From positions 1 to 25,375 of the forward strand of contig JBHELG010000079.1 of assembly GCA_046263195.1 (NCBI GenBank): a stretch of DNA of 25,375 bases, written 5' to 3'. The first letter of the stretch is position 1. The number at the start of each line of letters is the position of its first letter. Position numbers and translations under genes: made by a program. This document shows positions 8,086 through 16,255 of this stretch, piece by piece. The notes beneath the pieces are model-generated. The model did no database searches and was not told where the DNA came from. It was given only the letters and a program-made list of their open reading frames with translations. This DNA comes from JBHELG01 sp046263195 (lineage in GTDB: Bacteria; Actinomycetota; Nitriliruptoria; Nitriliruptorales; JAHWKO01).

Positions 8086-11000
8086 CTACTCCAGTTTCCA
8101 CGCTCGAGTGTCCACCTCTTCCGTGGCGATGGCTCGGTGACCGAGGCTGTCGGTCACCTCGACACGTAGGAGGTAGGTGCCGGAGGCCGGATAGCGGTGG
8201 TGGGCGGTCGGAGCGGTCGTCGACTGGATCGGCGAACCGTCCCCGAAGTCCCAGCGGAAGCTCACGAATCGTGCACCGACGCTCGATATTGGCTGTGCCG
8301 TGAACGTGGCGATCTCCTGGGTCAATGGTCCGGTAGGCAGGACCTCCAGCGTGATGCGGTCGAAAAGCCAGGCGAGCGTGCGCCGCGCCACCTCCTGTCT
8401 GGTCGCGAAGCCGGTGTCACTGTTGATCCCTTCCAGACCGAAGCCCAGCGCCACCGTGCGATAGCGGTACTCGGGTTCGTGCAGCCCGAGGGCTGGCTCT
8501 GACGCTCGACCGAATGCGATCGCGGTCCCCTGCTGTGTGCCACCTCGGGGTAGGAAGAGGGGGCGGGTGGTGTCGGAGGCCTGGTAGGTGTCGGTGTCAG
8601 GCATCGGTGAGGAGGCCTCGATGGAATGCTGGTTGCCGGCGCCGTCGCCACCCGGGCTGAGGTCGACAACCACCCCCGACATCGGACCGCGACCTTCGGC
8701 GGTTGGGCGTGGGGCTGCCCCCGGGTAGAGGCTTGCGGCCTGGAAAGCGAGGCCGAGATAGCCGTGGTAGAGGCGTGAGCGACCGAGACGCTCGGAGGTG
8801 AGGGTATTGGTGTCGGTGGTCTCGGCCAGGTTCTGGCCGGAGGCCCACAGGCGGCCTCCGCTGTCCAGCCACTGTATGAGGGTGTTCTGCGCCGACTCGG
8901 TCAGCCCGCTCGTGTCCGAGCTGTCGTTGTCCCCGGTGAAGAGCAGAACCGCCCGGTAGTGGAACAGTTCGCTGTAGTCGGGCATCTGTTCGACGCCGAG
9001 GTCAAGATAGTCGTGCGACGTGTCGATCGTCGCGAGAGTCTCGCGGTAGATGGGGGCATAGTCACGAAAGCGGGGATCGAGCGACGATCCGTCGTCGTCG
9101 AGGAGCAGCACGTCCGCACGCTTGTCCTGCGGGACGACGCGGAGCCACACCGGCACGTGCAGGCGACGGCCGTCGCTGCGGTTCGTGAAGACGATCGCGC
9201 CTTCGTAGCTGTCCGGGAGGGCGTCGGGGAGCGTCGTGATGCGCACGGTGATCGCCCGCTGGCCGTTTTCGCCAACCTCGATGCGCTGTCGTGACACGGA
9301 CAGATCGAAGTTCTCACCTGTCTGAGGTCCCCCGCCCTCGACTGCGACCACGTCCCAGACCTCGTCGCGATCGTCGACGTTCGTCGCGCGCAGCGTCACC
9401 GCTTCCGTGTCGCCCGGGCCGAGCTCCCCGGCCGAGACAGTGGGACGGTCGAAGGTGAGGCCGGGGTCGGCCGCTCTTGCGACGTCGATGCGGCCTCCGC
9501 CCCGGTCGAGGACGCCGGCTGAGGTCGTGCGGCTCGGGCTGAGGAAGACCTCCTCTGATGCGGTCGTGACGAGGGCGGACTTGACCTGCGCCGGCGTCCA
9601 GTCGGGGTGAAGCTGGCGGAGCAGCGCCGCCGCGCCGGTCGCGTGCGGTGCTGCCATGCTCGTCCCGGACGACGTGCCGAAGCCGCTGAACGTCGCGGGG
9701 TGCTCACCGCCTGCGTAGCCCGCCGACAGGACGTCCACCCCGGGCGCGACGAGGTCGGGCTTGAGGGCCTTCTCGGTGCTCGGACCACGGGAACTGAAGC
9801 TCGCGACCACATCTGCCGGATTCGAGGCGAGGCGGGGCGCGTAGGTGAAGCGAGCCTGGGCCTGGCCGGGGTGGGCCGTGTGGAAGTCGCGCATGGCCAG
9901 CCCCTGGGAGCGCCGCAGGAACCAGGAGGGGATCGCGACCTCCTCGGAGTGTGCGCCCGGCCCCATCGCCTGGAGGGTGTCGCCACCACTCGCATGGTTG
10001 TAGACGAGCGCGGCGAGTGCTCCCCCGCGTTGAGCGTTGAAGACCTTCTCACTCAACTCGCACCTTCCGCGCTCGATCAGGGCCATCCGCCCGGCGAGAG
10101 AACCCCCCGGGAAGGGACTCGCACCGTCGGGCAGCGAGCAGCCCAGGGTGCTCCCGTCGCCGGCGACGGTCTCCGCCGGGACGTAGGGCGCCGGTCCCAC
10201 CTCGCTTGTGATCGCAGGCCCGAATCGTGCGGAACCTGCCGGCAGGCCGCCCAGTTCGGCGGGGACAGGTGGGGGGCCGGTGACGTCGACGTGGCCCGCC
10301 ACCGTGGTGACCCCCTTCGTCACCGCCCCCACCGCGATCACCTGCGATGACAGCGCCGGGGAGCTCGCGGTGGCCTGGTCGGGGCCGCGGTTGCCGTTCG
10401 CGAACACCACGGAGATGCCAGCGTCGACGGCCGCCTCGGCCGCCTCCACCATGGGATCCGGCCATCCCAGGGTGTTCGTGTAGCTCGCGCCCCAGGAATT
10501 GCTGATGACGTCGGCGCCGTCGCTGACCGCGTCGTCGAAGGCGTCGACGAGCTCGGCTACGTAGGCGTTGCGGTTCTGGAAGTCGTCGGGCGACTGGCTC
10601 GGGTAGAAGACGCGGTAGTTCATGAGGTAGGCGCGGGGCGCCACGCCGGAGATGGTGACGCTCACGCCGTCCACCGTGACGGGCGTGGCGGGGTTGCAGG
10701 CCGCCGTTCCGGCTACGTGCGTGCCGTGAGAGTCCCCCTTCGGCCCCGGCAGAGGTGTGTCGTCGCCGGGGGTCGGCGGGTCGTCGCGGCGAAAATAGGC
10801 GCGTGCGACGATGACCTTGTCGTTCGTGAAGCGGGTGTCCCCCTTCGGGAAGCCGGGCGGCGCCGTGTAGTCGTCGTCGTCGAAGCAGGGGTTGCCGACA
10901 TGGCGGCCTTCACCGTCGTGGGCGACGTAGATGCCGGAGTCGATGACGGCGATTTTCACGCCGTCACCCGCCTGCTCGGTCCCTCCCAGTCGCTCCCAGA

Positions 11001-11550
11001 CCGCCGGCGCCCCGACCTGGCCGGGCGTGGCGTAGGTCGTGAGCTGGAAGGGGATGTCGGGCGTGACGGCTCGTATGCCGGGCAGTCTGCGCACGACGTC
11101 CGCCTGATCGGGTGACATCGCAACCGCGAGTCCGTTGAGGACGACCTGGTAGCTGCGCTCGACTTTCGCTCCCGGCGCGGCGCGTGCGATGGTCTCCGCC
11201 ACGTCGAGCTGCCGGTCGTGGAGGAAGCGGAGATAGGCCTGGGTCTCGCGGGCGGCGCGGGCGAACCGGCCCCCGCCTGTTCGAGGCGAGGCGGCCTCCG
11301 GCCGTGCGAGGGCCTCATCGCTGCGGACCGCGGGGGGCTCCGCCAGTTGGACGATCCACCGCTCCGACGGGTGGGTGGCGAGGTCGAGTTCCGGGAGCGG
11401 AGCTCCTGGGTCTCCGGGCGCTGCTGCGCTGGCGGTCGTGGGCAGTGGCCGCGCCTCGGGGCGGGGCGCCGCGAAGCCGGGCACGGGTGTGAGCCCGAGG
11501 ATGAGCAGCGTGACGACGGCCGCGAACCGCCGATTTCTCGCTCTCGCCAC
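8086..11550 (-). CDS. Secreted subtilisin-family (S8) serine protease with PA and PKD domains
   Basis: This 1154-residue exported protease starts at GTG 11550, just after GGAAGG, giving a classic signal peptide (basic VARARNRR, hydrophobic core, cleavage near GFA-AP). The open frame continues about 100 codons upstream, but that part lacks a signal or coding character. An inhibitor-I9-like propeptide spans about 65-170. The catalytic triad is Asp204 (VIDSGIY), His275 (DSHGTHVAG) and Ser631 (GTSMAAPHA), with oxyanion Asn387. A protease-associated domain is inserted at about 455-565. After the protease come an Fn3-like segment, a region of about 250 residues beginning VLLLDDDGS that I cannot assign, and a C-terminal PKD domain (RWDFGDGSP, HRYPASGTYLLRVEVTDS). 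No membrane anchor or sorting signal is seen, so it is probably released. Confidence 0.94.
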   Translation of the reverse strand: MARARNRRFAAVVTLLILGLTPVPGFAAPRPEARPLPTTASAAAPGDPGAPLPELDLATHPSERWIVQLAEPPAVRSDEALARPEAASPRTGGGRFARAARETQAYLRFLHDRQLDVAETIARAAPGAKVERSYQVVLNGLAVAMSPDQADVVRRLPGIRAVTPDIPFQLTTYATPGQVGAPAVWERLGGTEQAGDGVKIAVIDSGIYVAHDGEGRHVGNPCFDDDDYTAPPGFPKGDTRFTNDKVIVARAYFRRDDPPTPGDDTPLPGPKGDSHGTHVAGTAACNPATPVTVDGVSVTISGVAPRAYLMNYRVFYPSQSPDDFQNRNAYVAELVDAFDDAVSDGADVISNSWGASYTNTLGWPDPMVEAAEAAVDAGISVVFANGNRGPDQATASSPALSSQVIAVGAVTKGVTTVAGHVDVTGPPPVPAELGGLPAGSARFGPAITSEVGPAPYVPAETVAGDGSTLGCSLPDGASPFPGGSLAGRMALIERGRCELSEKVFNAQRGGALAALVYNHASGGDTLQAMGPGAHSEEVAIPSWFLRRSQGLAMRDFHTAHPGQAQARFTYAPRLASNPADVVASFSSRGPSTEKALKPDLVAPGVDVLSAGYAGGEHPATFSGFGTSSGTSMAAPHATGAAALLRQLHPDWTPAQVKSALVTTASEEVFLSPSRTTSAGVLDRGGGRIDVARAADPGLTFDRPTVSAGELGPGDTEAVTLRATNVDDRDEVWDVVAVEGGGPQTGENFDLSVSRQRIEVGENGQRAITVRITTLPDALPDSYEGAIVFTNRSDGRRLHVPVWLRVVPQDKRADVLLLDDDGSSLDPRFRDYAPIYRETLATIDTSHDYLDLGVEQMPDYSELFHYRAVLLFTGDNDSSDTSGLTESAQNTLIQWLDSGGRLWASGQNLAETTDTNTLTSERLGRSRLYHGYLGLAFQAASLYPGAAPRPTAEGRGPMSGVVVDLSPGGDGAGNQHSIEASSPMPDTDTYQASDTTRPLFLPRGGTQQGTAIAFGRASEPALGLHEPEYRYRTVALGFGLEGINSDTGFATRQEVARRTLAWLFDRITLEVLPTGPLTQEIATFTAQPISSVGARFVSFRWDFGDGSPIQSTTAPTAHHRYPASGTYLLRVEVTDSLGHRAIATEEVDTRAWKLE

Positions 11551-11706
11551 GGCACCTTCCCATCTGGTCGGATCGCGGCGGGACGCTAGCGCACAGTCCC
11601 AGCAGCTCCCGACCCGGCCTGGTCGCTGTCGCCCCGGCACGTGCGCGGAATAGGCTCGCCGGCAGCCCGATCCCGGGCGGAGAGCAGTCGATCTCCGGAG
11701 GCAGGC

Positions 11707-12027
11707 ATGGGAGCCGGTAAGGATCAGCGCTTCGAGTGCGAGTGCGGCGCCGAGATCGTCTACACGAAGGACTGTCCCGGTGAGTGGCTGCAGGAACCGC
11801 GCTGCGTGTGCGGCCGCCATATGCAGGCTGTGGCGACCCACAATCCCCATACGGTTCCCGCCCGGGCCCCTGGGACGGACGAGGGGACGGGCGTGACGAC
11901 GGGACAGAAGTTCCTGTGCGAGTGCGGGAGCAAGGTGAAATACACCCGAGCCAGTCCCCTGGCCACCCTGGCGCCCTACAGGTGCGTGTGCGGGGCGACT
12001 GGCACGGAGACCCGCGAGGAGGACTGA
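11707..12027 (+). CDS. Small protein of two tandem CxC zinc-ribbon repeats
   Basis: This 106-residue protein starts at ATG 11707, five bases after GGAGG. It consists of two similar halves. Each has a CECG knuckle, then a V-Y/K-YT segment, then R-C-V-C-G, giving eight cysteines in four CxCG pairs. The first half is about residues 7-40 and the second about 68-101, joined by a Pro/Thr/Gly-rich linker. Such pairs normally bind one zinc per half. There is no enzyme motif, signal peptide or membrane segment; I do not recognise the family and suggest no function. It diverges from the protease gene and lies 9 bp before the remnant transporter. Confidence 0.75.
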   Translation: MGAGKDQRFECECGAEIVYTKDCPGEWLQEPRCVCGRHMQAVATHNPHTVPARAPGTDEGTGVTTGQKFLCECGSKVKYTRASPLATLAPYRCVCGATGTETREED

Positions 12028-12036
12028 CTCGCCCCG

Positions 12037-12857
12037 ATGCGGGCCGCGGGGCTGCTCTTCTCGCTCGCCGCGGCCCTGCTCGTGGCGGTCATGGCGGTGC
12101 TGAGGCTGGGACTCCCGCGCGGGCGGGCATTGAGCGGCGCTCTGCTCTCTACGGCCTGTTCAACTTCGGTGCCTCGTTCGGGCTCATCTACTACGGATTT
12201 GTCCACGGGCATGCGGGGTTCGGCCAGACGCTGCTCGCTCTCGTGGGCGTCGCGCTCATGTCGCGCGCGCCTTTGAGGGAGGCGGTGCCTCTGTCCTCAC
12301 TGCTCGCCGTGCTCGGCGACGCGCTCTGCTTCGCGCAGGCGGCGGTGCTGGTGCGGCGTTTCGCGCGCGTCCACGCGGTCACGATGAACGCCGTCGGTAT
12401 GACCACGGGTGGACTGTTTCTGGTTGCCGGGTCTGTGCTCCTGGGCGAGCCGCTCGTGCTGCCGCGGCGCCCCGAGACCTGGGTCGCGATCGGATACCTG
12501 GTCGCGGTGGGTTCGGTCTTCGTGTTCGTTCTCTACCTCGTCGTGCTGCGTTACTGGGCCGCGTCTCACGCCGCCTACACCTTCGTGCTCGTCCCGTTCG
12601 TAACCGTCGTGCTCTCGGCCTGGCTCGACGACGAGCCGCTGAGCGCTGGACTCGTGCTCGGGCGCCTCCTGATATTGGCCGGGGTCTACGTCGGCGCGCT
12701 GCGACCCACGCGCCGTCCGCTGACCCAGCCTGGATCGTCCCAGGGCGACCTCACCGGCCGCCTGAGGGCCGCCCACCCCACGACACAACCGGCTGACGCG
12801 ACTGCGACCGCCTGTCAGAGGACGCGCCAGGCCTTGGTGGTCTCGCCGGGCCGGTAA
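12037..12857 (+). pseudogene. Remnant of an EamA/DMT-family membrane transporter
   Basis: The sequence is clearly an EamA-type drug/metabolite transporter: many hydrophobic helices and motifs such as VTMNAVGM, FVLYLVVLRYW and FVLVPFVTVVLSAW. Three lesions suggest decay. First, the N-terminal helix is missing; the recognisable part begins at RAAGLLFSLAAALL (ATG 12037) right after the zinc-ribbon gene. Second, the frame changes in CTCTCT at 12145-12150: ALSGALL in one frame continues as YGLFNF in another, as if a CT dinucleotide had been inserted. Third, GFGQTLLALVGVALMS appears to lack about 30 residues that the family has between helices 4 and 5. The 3' end runs into the convergent gene by 43 bp. 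If the frameshift were a sequencing error, a shortened protein could still be made. Confidence 0.72.
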
Positions 12858-13903
12858 TTCGAGTCGAGCCGCTTGGCGACGAGGCCTGGTAGTCCCCGGG
12901 CTCGAGCTAGCTCCAAGAGAACCTCCCCGTCCCCGCGATGATTCGCCGGGGTCTGCCATGCGGGACCTGCAAGCTCGAGGTCGGTGAGCAGCGTGCGCCG
13001 ATCGCGGTAGGGCAGTTCCGTCGTGGGATGACCCTCGAGCCAGAGCAGATCGAACAGCATCGCGGCCACGGGGCGCTCGTCGGCGAGACGGCGAGCTTGA
13101 CGCTCATCACGCAGCGCCAGTCGCCGTTCAACGTGCGACGAATCGGCGAGGGGTTGGCCGCCGGAATCCACCGCGACGACGACCCCGTCGAGGATGACTT
13201 CCACGGCCCCGAGTGAACGACCCATCCGGCGCACCTCCGGGAAGAACTCGGAGAGGTCGCTGCCCTCGGCGTCCGACACGCTGAGACGACCGGCGTCGTT
13301 CGTAACGAGGACCCGCTCGCCGGACCAGAGAACCTCGAAGGCCCAGGCGTCAGGGTCGGATGGCAGGTCATCCGCAAGGGCGATCATCGGGCGCAGATCG
13401 TCGGGCAGGGGTTTGCGATCGGCGTCCTGTGGTGGGTCTACCCGATGGATCATCCACTCACGCTCACCGATCGGAAAGAGTGCGTACGTGCCCTCGACGC
13501 GCTCGCCGTGCAGAGTCACGACGACCTTGTCCTCGCTGAGGGTCCGGGCCTCGTAGGTGCCACGGTCCCAGATTGTCATCATCCCTGCGCCGTACTGGCC
13601 CGATGGGATCTCACCGTGAAACTCGAGATATTCCAGCGGGTGGTCCTCGGTGTGCACGGCGAGCCGGTTCTCCTTGGGACGCCAGGGGATGCCTCGCGGC
13701 AGGGCCCACGAAGCGAGTAAACCTTCCCGCTCGAGCCGCAGGTCCCAGTGCAGCCGTGTGGCATCGTGCTGCTGGATCACGAAGCGCGGGGCGTCGCCGG
13801 GAGCGGGCAGCCGGGGGACGCTCCCCTGGGGTTCAGGGGTCGCCGCGAAGTCACGCAGCCGTCGATAGTGGCTCAGCCGATCCTCCACAGCGGAAGCGTG
13901 CAC
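12815..13903 (-). CDS. LigD-like 3'-phosphoesterase fused to an inactive ligase-like domain
   Basis: Residues 35-155 match the phosphoesterase domain of LigD, which trims 3' ends in double-strand-break repair. The metal and catalytic residues are all present: His46, His52, Asp54, Arg56, His88 and Tyr92 (QQHDATRLHWDLRLE, EDHPLEYLEF). Residues 170-362 resemble the LigD ATP-dependent ligase nucleotidyltransferase domain (MLFDLLWLEG, PYRDRR, VAKRLDSNYRPG). However, motif I, normally E-V-K-W-D-G-x-R, reads EVLWSGER, so the adenylated Lys is Leu192 and the Asp is Ser194. The Glu of the DGE motif is also Val. The protein ends at WRVL, so the OB-fold is absent. It should therefore act as a phosphoesterase with a pseudo-ligase that may bind DNA or partners. 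No Ku or LigD polymerase gene is nearby. The start is GTG 13903; GTG 13888 is possible. Confidence 0.88.
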   Translation of the reverse strand: MHASAVEDRLSHYRRLRDFAATPEPQGSVPRLPAPGDAPRFVIQQHDATRLHWDLRLEREGLLASWALPRGIPWRPKENRLAVHTEDHPLEYLEFHGEIPSGQYGAGMMTIWDRGTYEARTLSEDKVVVTLHGERVEGTYALFPIGEREWMIHRVDPPQDADRKPLPDDLRPMIALADDLPSDPDAWAFEVLWSGERVLVTNDAGRLSVSDAEGSDLSEFFPEVRRMGRSLGAVEVILDGVVVAVDSGGQPLADSSHVERRLALRDERQARRLADERPVAAMLFDLLWLEGHPTTELPYRDRRTLLTDLELAGPAWQTPANHRGDGEVLLELARARGLPGLVAKRLDSNYRPGETTKAWRVL

Positions 13904-13958
13904 GATCCGCCGGCGCTTGTGACCCGTCCAGTGGAGGCACGACGGCGGCGAGGGAGGG

Positions 13959-14489
13959 CTACGTGCGCGTCAGTGAGGTGATGACCGCGTGGTGTGTGGG
14001 GAACCGCTCGAGCAGCTCACGCCGGGAGGCCAGCTCGAAATCGGCGAAGTCGAAGCCGGGGGCGACCGTGCAGCCGCACAATGCGAAGCGGTCCGCGACG
14101 GTCACCGCCGCCTGCCACACACCTCCCGGCACGACGTGCTGCGGGCGCTCCCCGTCGTCCCAGCTGGGGCCAAGGCGAGCGATCCGGTGGTCGCCCAGGT
14201 TCTCCCGCCCACCGGGCGGCCCCCGGTCGCCAGCTCGGGAAGGATCGAAAAGGTGCAGGTCGACCGGGCCACCTTCGTAGAGATGCCAGACCTCGTCCCA
14301 GCGCACCCTGTGCAGGGCCGAGAAGGACCCGGCAGGCAGCAGGTAGTAGATCGCTGTCGAAGCGGCGCGCTGCCCGCCGGGCAAGCCCTCCAACACGAGT
14401 TCGGCCCGGAAGGTTTCGCGGTAGTAGCCCCCTTCCGGGTGAGGTGCCAGGTCGAGGGCCTCGATCAGCCGCGCAACATCCGGGTCCAT
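13959..14489 (-). CDS. Cupin-fold DUF985 family protein
   Basis: This protein of about 176 residues has the hallmarks of the DUF985/cupin_5 family: LDLAPHPEGGYYRETFRA near the N-terminus, STAIYYLL, FSALHRVRWDEVWHLYEGGPVDLHL, then QHVVPGGVWQAA and GCTVAPGFDFADFELA. The fold is a double-stranded beta-helix. The family's biochemical role is not established, although sugar-epimerase-like binding has been suggested. The start is set at ATG 14489 because homology begins there; the frame continues to GTG 14525. It lies on the same strand as the YceI gene, 54 bp downstream of it. Confidence 0.88.
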   Translation of the reverse strand: MDPDVARLIEALDLAPHPEGGYYRETFRAELVLEGLPGGQRAASTAIYYLLPAGSFSALHRVRWDEVWHLYEGGPVDLHLFDPSRAGDRGPPGGRENLGDHRIARLGPSWDDGERPQHVVPGGVWQAAVTVADRFALCGCTVAPGFDFADFELASRRELLERFPTHHAVITSLTRT

Positions 14490-14543
14490 CGATCCGGCCG
14501 TGCCATGCCCAGCCTCACCCCGCACGTCGGCGTCTCTCCCGGG

Positions 14544-15128
14544 TCAGTCCTCGACCAGGACGGCCTGAACGGCGACCTCGATGCGAACCTTGGGGCCCAC
14601 GAGCAGTCCTCCACTCTCCAGCACCTGGTTCCAGGTCAGCCCCCACTCCTCGCGATCCACGTCGGCGGTGGCCGAGAACCCGATTCGCCGTCCGCCCCAC
14701 GGGTCGCTCGTCGCTCCTTCGAATTGAACCTCGAGCGTGATCGGACGGGTCACGTCGCGGACCGTCAGTTCGCCGTGGACCTTCCAGGCGCGGTCGCCGG
14801 CCGGCTCCACCCGGGTGCTCCGGAAGGACAGCGTGGGGAAGCGCTCCACATCGAAGAAGTCGGGGCTGCGCAGATGCGTGTCCCGGCGCTCATCGGCTGT
14901 GTCCAAGCTCCGCACGTCGACGCTCGCCTCTGCCCACGACTGCTCGGGCACCTCGTCGATGTGGATGCGACCTTCGAAGTCCGTGAAGCGGCCGCGCACC
15001 TTCGTGATCATGAGGTGACGGCTGACGAACTCGACGCTCGAGTGCGCCCGGTCCAGCTCGTACGTGCCAGGCAGGGGTAGGGACTGGCCGTTGTAGTCGC
15101 GGACAAGCTCTGCCGTCTGGATGGTCAT
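14544..15128 (-). CDS. YceI-family lipid-binding-fold protein
   Basis: This 194-residue protein shows the YceI pattern: GTYELDRAHSSVEFVSRHLMITKVRGRF, RSLDTADERRDTHLRSPDFFDVERFPTLSF, GELTVRDVTRPITLEV and EWGLTWN, each read as separate blocks. The family is a lipocalin-like barrel that binds polyisoprenoid-type lipids. There is no signal peptide, so this copy is probably cytoplasmic. ATG 15128 follows GGAGG by seven bases and is preferred over an upstream in-frame ATG at 15170. It is divergent from the MarR regulator, which probably controls it. Confidence 0.93.
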   Translation of the reverse strand: MTIQTAELVRDYNGQSLPLPGTYELDRAHSSVEFVSRHLMITKVRGRFTDFEGRIHIDEVPEQSWAEASVDVRSLDTADERRDTHLRSPDFFDVERFPTLSFRSTRVEPAGDRAWKVHGELTVRDVTRPITLEVQFEGATSDPWGGRRIGFSATADVDREEWGLTWNQVLESGGLLVGPKVRIEVAVQAVLVED

Positions 15129-15240
15129 CTCGTGCCTCCATCGCTCCCGATTGATGCGATTGCTACGCATGTCAACTGTTGCTAGCGCAATAATATTCCA
15201 AGTTGTTGAGCCGTCAAGTAACGCTCCTTACGCTACGGGC
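15129..15240. promoter_or_regulatory. Divergent promoter and candidate MarR operators
   Basis: This gap is AT-richer than its surroundings. It holds ATGCG-7 nt-CGCAT (15154-15170), then TTGC-TAGC-GCAA (15179-15190), and TCAAC/GTTGA arms (15172-15176, 15204-15208). TTGCTA is repeated 19 bp apart. On the minus strand TTGACA (15174-15169) can serve as a -35 box for the YceI gene; TAATAT at 15191-15196 resembles a -10 for the MarR gene. Overlap of the palindromes with the -35 fits repression by MarR. No expression data are implied. Confidence 0.5.
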
Positions 15241-15696
15241 ATGTCCGGTCCCCTCGACGAGCGACGCATGGAAGCCTGGAAGGCGCTTCTCGAGACCCAG
15301 CGCGCCCTCCTCGATCGTCTCGGGGACGAGCTGCGCGACGAGCACGGGCTGCCGCTCAACTGGTACGACGTGCTCGTCCAACTCGGCCGCGCTCCGGGGC
15401 GCCGGCTCCGCATGAACGAGCTTGCTGCCGCCGTGCTTCTCACCCCGAGCGGTCTCACCCGCCTCGTCGATCGCCTCGAACGCGCCGACCTCGTCCGCCG
15501 CGAACGCTGCCCCACCGACCGACGGGCGGCAGAGGTCGTGTTGACCGACGAGGGGCGTGAGCGTCTGCGCGGCGCCTCCCCGACACACCTACGGGGGATA
15601 GAGCGGCACTTCGCGCAACATCTCAGCGACGACGAGGCCGAAACGCTCCGATCAGCCTTCCGCAAGATCCTTCGCGCACTCCAGGAAGAAGCGTGA
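15241..15696 (+). CDS. MarR-family transcriptional regulator
   Basis: This 151-residue winged-helix regulator has N- and C-terminal dimerisation helices around the DNA-binding core: RLRMNELAAAVLLTPSGLTRLVDRLERADLVRRERCPTDRR (shown here as the family blocks MNELA, TPSGLTRLVDRLE and the wing DRRAAEVVLTDEGRE). Confidence 0.2.
   Translation: MSGPLDERRMEAWKALLETQRALLDRLGDELRDEHGLPLNWYDVLVQLGRAPGRRLRMNELAAAVLLTPSGLTRLVDRLERADLVRRERCPTDRRAAEVVLTDEGRERLRGASPTHLRGIERHFAQHLSDDEAETLRSAFRKILRALQEEA
15241..15696 (+). CDS. MarR-family transcriptional regulator
   Basis: This 151-residue dimeric winged-helix protein is predicted to bind DNA and release it on ligand binding or oxidation. The core holds MNELAAAVLLTPSGLTR, then LVDRLERADLVRR and the wing CPTDRRAAEVVLTDEG, flanked by dimerisation helices (residues about 5-40 and 120-150). 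The ATG at 15241 begins the family-length protein; no strong Shine-Dalgarno is seen. It is divergent from the YceI gene, with palindromes between them, so autoregulation and YceI control are the simplest reading. The lasso-type B2 gene starts 19 bp after its stop and could be read through from the same promoter, which is the only visible transcription route into B2. Confidence 0.93.
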   Translation: MSGPLDERRMEAWKALLETQRALLDRLGDELRDEHGLPLNWYDVLVQLGRAPGRRLRMNELAAAVLLTPSGLTRLVDRLERADLVRRERCPTDRRAAEVVLTDEGRERLRGASPTHLRGIERHFAQHLSDDEAETLRSAFRKILRALQEEA

Positions 15697-15715
15697 CCGG
15701 CCGCCGCTGTGCGCG

Positions 15716-16234
15716 TTGACTACAGGAGCTCAATGTGAGGCCGACAGTGAGAGGGGATGGCTTGCCCTGGGCATAGGATCCCCCAGACCGCACTACCTGG
15801 TCACCGCAGTCCGCAAGGTCGGTCTTGCGGCGAAGATCTGGTACTCGTTCCTGGTCGTGTCGGTCGGGCTGCGCCGGCTGCCCCTGCCCAAGCTGGTTGA
15901 GCGGCTCGGGCGAAAAGGTCCGGCGGGCTCCGGCCCTCCCCCGTCTGTGCCTCGCGTCGGACAAGCCTCGGTGCGTCGCCTCCACGAGCCCGCGTGGCTG
16001 GGGCAAGTCGTCTGGAAGGTTCTGCGCGTGGGAAGGTGGCGTCCCCGCTGCCTGCACACCTCGCTGGTGCTCCTGCGCTTGCTCCGGCAGCAGGGCCGGC
16101 CCGCTGAGCTCGTGATCGGCCTGCCGCCGCTCCCGACGAGCCGCGACGCTCATGCTTGGGTCGAGGTGGAGGGAGCGGACGTGGGTCCGCCACCGGGGCG
16201 GGCAGAGCACAGGGAGCTGGCCCGCTACGCGTGA
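15716..16234 (+). CDS. Lasso-peptide-type B2 leader peptidase (transglutaminase-like)
   Basis: The product is predicted to cut the leader from the RiPP precursors encoded at 19559-20042. The C-terminal half matches the lasso B2/Transglut_core3 family: Cys112 in RCLHTSLVLLRLL, then GRPAELVIGL, then His146 in DAHAWVEVEG and a following Asp155. The N-terminal part contains a helical KIWYSFLVVSVGLRRLPL segment typical of B2 proteins. The start is unsure: the only standard start codon in frame before the conserved part is TTG 15716, without a Shine-Dalgarno. AGGAG at 15724-15728 instead precedes an out-of-frame ATG immediately followed by TGA. Family members are usually about 130-150 residues, so the true start may lie near 15800. 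It is on the opposite strand from the other maturation genes, converging on the kinase with a 21-bp gap. Confidence 0.85.
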   Translation: MTTGAQCEADSERGWLALGIGSPRPHYLVTAVRKVGLAAKIWYSFLVVSVGLRRLPLPKLVERLGRKGPAGSGPPPSVPRVGQASVRRLHEPAWLGQVVWKVLRVGRWRPRCLHTSLVLLRLLRQQGRPAELVIGLPPLPTSRDAHAWVEVEGADVGPPPGRAEHRELARYA

Positions 16235-16255
16235 TTTCGCGGGCCGTTCGAGCCT

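Noticed and set aside
11551..11850. 100-codon upstream extension of the subtilase
   Set aside because: It lacks coding character; the GTG at 11550 gives a standard signal peptide after GGAAGG.
15241..15696. First, low-confidence MarR entry in the feature list
   Set aside because: It duplicates the second entry at the same position and should be disregarded; the 0.93-confidence entry is the intended annotation.
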